NCBI RefSeq assembly: GCF_022749515.1
Contig: NZ_CP094242.1
Location: forward strand, 2,170,001-2,234,000
Length of the DNA stretch: 64,000 bases
Direction: 5' to 3'
From: Morococcus cerebrosus
GTDB lineage: Bacteria; Pseudomonadota; Gammaproteobacteria; Burkholderiales; Neisseriaceae
In this document: positions 60,635-64,000 of the stretch, piece by piece
Position numbering within the stretch: the stretch's first letter is position 1
Layout: each line of letters starts with the position of its first letter
Position numbers and translations under genes: made by a program
The notes under the pieces: generated by a model
Seen by the model: only the letters and a program-made list of their open reading frames with translations
Told to the model about the DNA's origin: nothing
The model's database searches: none

Positions 60635-60841
60635 ATGAAAATAATCAGGGATATTGCGATATGGATAGCGATAACGGTTTGGATTAATTTTTATCCCGAC
60701 CGTTACCGCTACGATACCGTTCCGCAAGGACGGCACGGATACTGGCACATCAATCATCCTTGGTATCCCTATGCCCGTTTTTTGTTGCCGCTGCTTCTTG
60801 CTGTCTGGATTGCCTATAAACATTGTCAAAAAAGAAAATAG
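60635..60841 (+). CDS. Small membrane protein of unknown function
   Basis: 68 residues with two likely membrane helices (IIRDIAIWIAITVWINFY and ARFLLPLLLAVWIAY) around a Tyr/His-rich loop (YRYDTVPQGRHGYWHINHPW). TAAGGAG is 8 nt before the ATG, a good ribosome site, which argues for a real gene. No family recognised. It is convergent with rne, with a DUS hairpin between them. Confidence 0.6.
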   Translation: MKIIRDIAIWIAITVWINFYPDRYRYDTVPQGRHGYWHINHPWYPYARFLLPLLLAVWIAYKHCQKRK

Positions 60842-60854
60842 GTTGGACTGCATA

Positions 60855-60900
60855 CAAAAGGTCGTCTGAAACCGGATTTAGGGTTTCAGACGACCTTTTT
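60855..60900. terminator. DUS-pair hairpin terminator between small ORF and rne
   Basis: AAAAGGTCGTCTGAAACC and complement with T run on both sides, between convergent genes. Confidence 0.85.
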
Positions 60901-60941
60901 GTCGATTCGGGCATCTTAACGATGCCCTCTTCTTTCAGCCT

Positions 60942-63900
60942 TCAGTCTTTACGCGTTTCCACCAAGACCATTTCGGTGGCAGCAACGGGTTCGGCTTCGA
61001 CTTTCGGCACGTCCGCGCGGCGCAGGCCGGATTCGGGTTCGGGCTGCACCTGTTTGGCAAAGGCGGCGACGGCTTCGGGATTGGTTTCGACAAACACCAA
61101 ACCGCCTAAGTCGGGCATCGCGGCAACGGCAGGGACAGTTTCTTCCGGCTCGGTCGCTTCCGCTTGGCCTGCTTCCGGCGCAGTTTGCGGTTCGGATTCT
61201 GCTGCTTGGGAGGCTGCGGCGGCCGCTGCTGCTGCGGCAAGGGCTTCGATGGCGGCGGCGGCTTCGCGTTCGGCTTTCCAAACGACCAGCTCTTCCTCCA
61301 TTTCAACGACGGCTTCGGCTTCACCTTCGGCAGGGACGGCGGTCATCGGTTGGTAGCCGTCTTCGGTTTCGATGGCGAACACGGAAGTCGGGGTTTCTTC
61401 AACGCTGCCGATGGCGGAGTCGATGATGCTGCATTCGTCGTCGGTGCTGTCTTCGATCAGGATGCCGCTGTCCGCTTCTTCGCCTTCGATGGAGAACACG
61501 AAGGCTTCTTCAGTGGCCGCAACGGGTTCGGAAACGACGACAACCAAAGGCTCGCCGCTATCCTCGGGAGCGGGGATGGTTACGGCAAACGGTTCTTCTT
61601 CGACAGGCTCACCCATGACGTGCGCGGCGGCAAAGCGGACTTTGTCGGCGGTATCGTGAATATTCAGGTACTGCTCGATTTTGGCGGCAGACGGAATATT
61701 GCGTTTTTTACCGTTTTGACGGCGGTCGCGCTGATTGTTGCGTTCGCGGCGGTCGCGTTGGTTGTTGCGCTCGCGTTGGCGGCGTTCGTTGCCTTTCGGT
61801 GCATCGTTATCGGCGGTTTGCACGCCCTCTTCCGCTACGCTGTCCACTGCTTTGGACAAGGTTTCTTCCGCGCGGATGTCCGCTTGTTCGCGGTTGCGTT
61901 CGTTACGGTTGTTGTTGCGGCGGCGTTTGCTGCCTTGTGCCTGCTCGCCCGAACGGGATTCGTTTTCAGACGACGTTGCGGCGGCGAGTGCTTGGACTTC
62001 GAGGTTTTCGGCTTCCGCGGCGGCGTTGCGCTCGTTTTGGCGGTTGCGGCTGCGGCGGTTGTCTTTGGCGTTGCGGGTTTCGTTTTCCGCTGCCTGATTG
62101 TCCGCTGCTTTGTCTTTGAAGTCCGCCACTTCGCGCACTTCTACCTTGCTGCCGTCGTGCCTATTGTTGCGGCGCGGGTTTTGGCGGCGGTTGTTTGCGC
62201 GGCGGTTGCCGGAATTACCGTTGCGGTTGTTGCCGTTTGAAGTGCGTTTTTCCGCCACTTCGGCAACAGGCGCGGTTTCGGTTGCGGTATTGCCGCCGAA
62301 AATGCGTTTGAGCCATGCTTTGAAGGTATCCCACCATGAACCGCTTTTCTGCTCGGATACGGTCGGGGCAGGCTGGGTATGGCGCACGCCTTTGACGGCG
62401 GGTTCGGGACGGGCGGCTTTGGCTCTTTCGCTGCCGAAAGGTTTGGCGGATTCGTCTTCTTCCGGCTCGACAACGCGTTTGTAGCTCGGTTCGCCGTCTT
62501 CTTCTACGTCGTCGATGCGGATGCGGTTGATTTCGTAGTGCGGGTTTTCCAAGTGGATATTCGGAATCAGGACGACGTTGACGTCCAAACGCTCTTCCAT
62601 CGCAAACAGCTCGGCGCGTTTTTCGTTCAGCAGGAAGGTGGCGACATCGACGGGCACTTGCGCATGCACTTCGCCGGTGTTGTCTTTCATCGCTTCTTCT
62701 TGAATGATGCGCAAAACGTGCAGGGCGGTCGATTCGATGCCTCGGATCACACCGGTACCGGCGCAGCGCGGGCAGGCGACATGGCTGCTTTCGCCCAAGG
62801 CGGGTTTCAGGCGTTGGCGGCTCAATTCCAAGAGGCCGAAGCGGGAAAGTTTGCCCATTTGCACACGGGCGCGGTCTTTTTTGAGCGCGTCGCGCAGGAC
62901 GTTTTCAACATCGCGCTGGTGCTTGGGGTTTTCCATGTCGATGAAGTCGATGACGACCAAACCGCCCAAGTCGCGCAAACGCATTTGGCGGGCGACTTCT
63001 TCGGCGGCTTCCATATTGGTTTTGAAGGCGGTGTCTTCAATGTCCGCGCCGCGTGTCGCGCGGGCGGAGTTGACATCGATGGAAACGAGGGCTTCGGTGT
63101 GGTCGATCACAATCGCGCCGCCGGAAGGCAGGCTGACGCTGCGGGCAAACGCGCTTTCGATTTGGTGTTCGATTTGGAAGCGGGAGAACAGCGGCGTGTG
63201 GTCTTCATAGAGTTTCAGACGACCTACGTTGCTCGGCATGACGTAGCTCATAAACTCGGCAACTTGGTCATAAACCTCTTGATTGTCCACCAGAATTTCG
63301 CCGATGTCGGGGCGGAAATAGTCGCGGATGGCGCGGATGAGCAGCGAGCTTTCCATGAAGAGGAGGTAGGGTTCGTGGTGCGCCTTGCCGGCTTCTTCGA
63401 TGGCCTGCCAAAGCTGTTTGAGGTAGTTCAAATCCCATTCCAACTCTTCCGCGCTGCGGCCGATGCCGGCGGTGCGGGCGATGATGCTCATGCCGTTCGG
63501 AATGTCGAGTTCTGCCATAGCGGCTTTGAGTTCTTGACGCTCTTCACCTTCGATACGGCGGGATACGCCGCCGCCGCGCGGGTTGTTGGGCATCAATACC
63601 AAATAGCGTCCGGCAAGGCTGATGAAGGTGGTCAGCGCCGCGCCTTTGTTGCCGCGTTCGTCTTTTTCGACTTGGACGATGACTTCCATGCCTTCTTTGA
63701 GCACGTCTTGAATGCGCGCCCTGCCGCCTTCGTAATCTTGGAAATACGAACGCGATACTTCCTTAAACGGCAAAAAGCCGTGGCGGTCGGTTCCGTAATC
63801 TACGAAACACGCTTCCAGCGACGGCTCGATGCGGGTGATGATACCCTTATAAATATTACCTTTGCGCTGCTCTTTACCCAGCGTTTCGATGTCCAAATCC

Positions 63901-63974
63901 AAAAGGTTTTGCCCATCGACAATGGCAACGCGCAGCTCTTCGGCCTGCGTTGCATTGAACAACATTCTTTTCAT
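60942..63974 (-). CDS. rne: Ribonuclease E
   Basis: 1010 residues; the start [20 protein letters not shown] at 63974 has AGG about 9 nt upstream (an ATG two codons earlier is too close). The N-terminal catalytic half has an S1 domain ([20 protein letters not shown]), the DNase-I-like part with catalytic Asp in [16 protein letters not shown], and the Zn-link CPRCAGTG. The C-terminal half is disordered: Arg/Asn-rich RNA-binding tracts ([18 protein letters not shown]), then acidic and Ala-rich stretches, the presumed degradosome scaffold. It starts mRNA decay and rRNA/tRNA processing. A DUS in the catalytic half encodes VGRLKLYED (63213-63226). Confidence 0.97.
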   Translation of the reverse strand: MKRMLFNATQAEELRVAIVDGQNLLDLDIETLGKEQRKGNIYKGIITRIEPSLEACFVDYGTDRHGFLPFKEVSRSYFQDYEGGRARIQDVLKEGMEVIVQVEKDERGNKGAALTTFISLAGRYLVLMPNNPRGGGVSRRIEGEERQELKAAMAELDIPNGMSIIARTAGIGRSAEELEWDLNYLKQLWQAIEEAGKAHHEPYLLFMESSLLIRAIRDYFRPDIGEILVDNQEVYDQVAEFMSYVMPSNVGRLKLYEDHTPLFSRFQIEHQIESAFARSVSLPSGGAIVIDHTEALVSIDVNSARATRGADIEDTAFKTNMEAAEEVARQMRLRDLGGLVVIDFIDMENPKHQRDVENVLRDALKKDRARVQMGKLSRFGLLELSRQRLKPALGESSHVACPRCAGTGVIRGIESTALHVLRIIQEEAMKDNTGEVHAQVPVDVATFLLNEKRAELFAMEERLDVNVVLIPNIHLENPHYEINRIRIDDVEEDGEPSYKRVVEPEEDESAKPFGSERAKAARPEPAVKGVRHTQPAPTVSEQKSGSWWDTFKAWLKRIFGGNTATETAPVAEVAEKRTSNGNNRNGNSGNRRANNRRQNPRRNNRHDGSKVEVREVADFKDKAADNQAAENETRNAKDNRRSRNRQNERNAAAEAENLEVQALAAATSSENESRSGEQAQGSKRRRNNNRNERNREQADIRAEETLSKAVDSVAEEGVQTADNDAPKGNERRQRERNNQRDRRERNNQRDRRQNGKKRNIPSAAKIEQYLNIHDTADKVRFAAAHVMGEPVEEEPFAVTIPAPEDSGEPLVVVVSEPVAATEEAFVFSIEGEEADSGILIEDSTDDECSIIDSAIGSVEETPTSVFAIETEDGYQPMTAVPAEGEAEAVVEMEEELVVWKAEREAAAAIEALAAAAAAAAASQAAESEPQTAPEAGQAEATEPEETVPAVAAMPDLGGLVFVETNPEAVAAFAKQVQPEPESGLRRADVPKVEAEPVAATEMVLVETRKD

Positions 63975-64000
63975 AATCATTACCTCGCACAGGCGGGCAG

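Noticed and set aside
61164..62240. 358-residue Gly/Phe-rich frame antisense to rne
   Set aside because: Product of the repetitive Arg/Glu/Ala codon usage in the disordered RNase E tail.

Overview
The window is chromosomal DNA from a Neisseria species, most likely a commensal of the N. mucosa / N. sicca / N. subflava type. It carries dozens of copies of the 12-13 bp DNA uptake sequence AGGTCGTCTGAAA, singly and as inverted pairs forming terminator hairpins. This is the 'mucDUS' dialect rather than the meningococcal/gonococcal ATGCCGTCTGAA. Other Neisseria signatures are three Correia repeat enclosed elements (CREE), IS1655-like and IS1106-like insertion sequences, comE beside an rRNA operon, the DUS receptor gene comP and a NadA-type adhesin.

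Layout. 1-4.5 kb: 3' end of ileS, miaB, a small exported protein, hemL, a full-length CREE. 4.8-14.8 kb: a mobile block with three of the four 1080-bp IS1655-like copies. Two of them, inverted, bracket an AEC transporter and a nadA-like trimeric autotransporter. A purine permease follows, then an IS1106-like element whose transposase is split by another IS1655-like copy. 14.9-21.9 kb: comP, comEA, a short CREE, and a complete rRNA operon on the minus strand (16S, tRNA-Ile, tRNA-Ala, 23S, 5S). 22-32 kb: ccsA-like gene, ffh, YdcF-family gene, a manganese riboswitch with a GDT1/MneA-family exporter, an RluA-family synthase, an integrase remnant at tRNA-Leu, secG, tpiA, msrC, a PIMT-family methyltransferase, rhodanese, slyX and an antiporter. 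32-43.5 kb: the fourth IS1655-like copy, a repeat-rich TPR/DUF2971-like protein, polA, and a thiamin cluster (thiO, two unrelated genes, thiE, thiS, thiG) under a TPP riboswitch. 43.9-57.4 kb: the S10-spc-alpha ribosomal run from rplC to rplQ, without rpsJ in front. 57.6-64 kb: ampG, an MFS transporter, a small membrane protein and rne.

Functional links. comP and comEA are parts of the DNA uptake machine that reads the DUS scattered through the window. The same DUS is the insertion site for three of the four IS1655-like copies: each sits at one exact position (AAGGTC/GTCTGAAA register) with a GTC duplication, and the last three bases of the element (AAG) rebuild an intact DUS. The thi cluster has a TPP aptamer followed by three segments able to form mutually exclusive helices over the thiO ribosome binding site. 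The gdt1/mneA-type gene has a yybP-ykoY aptamer followed by an intrinsic terminator. Most protein-coding genes are housekeeping genes with close Neisseria counterparts; the accessory interest lies in the IS/nadA block and the TPR-DUF2971 protein.
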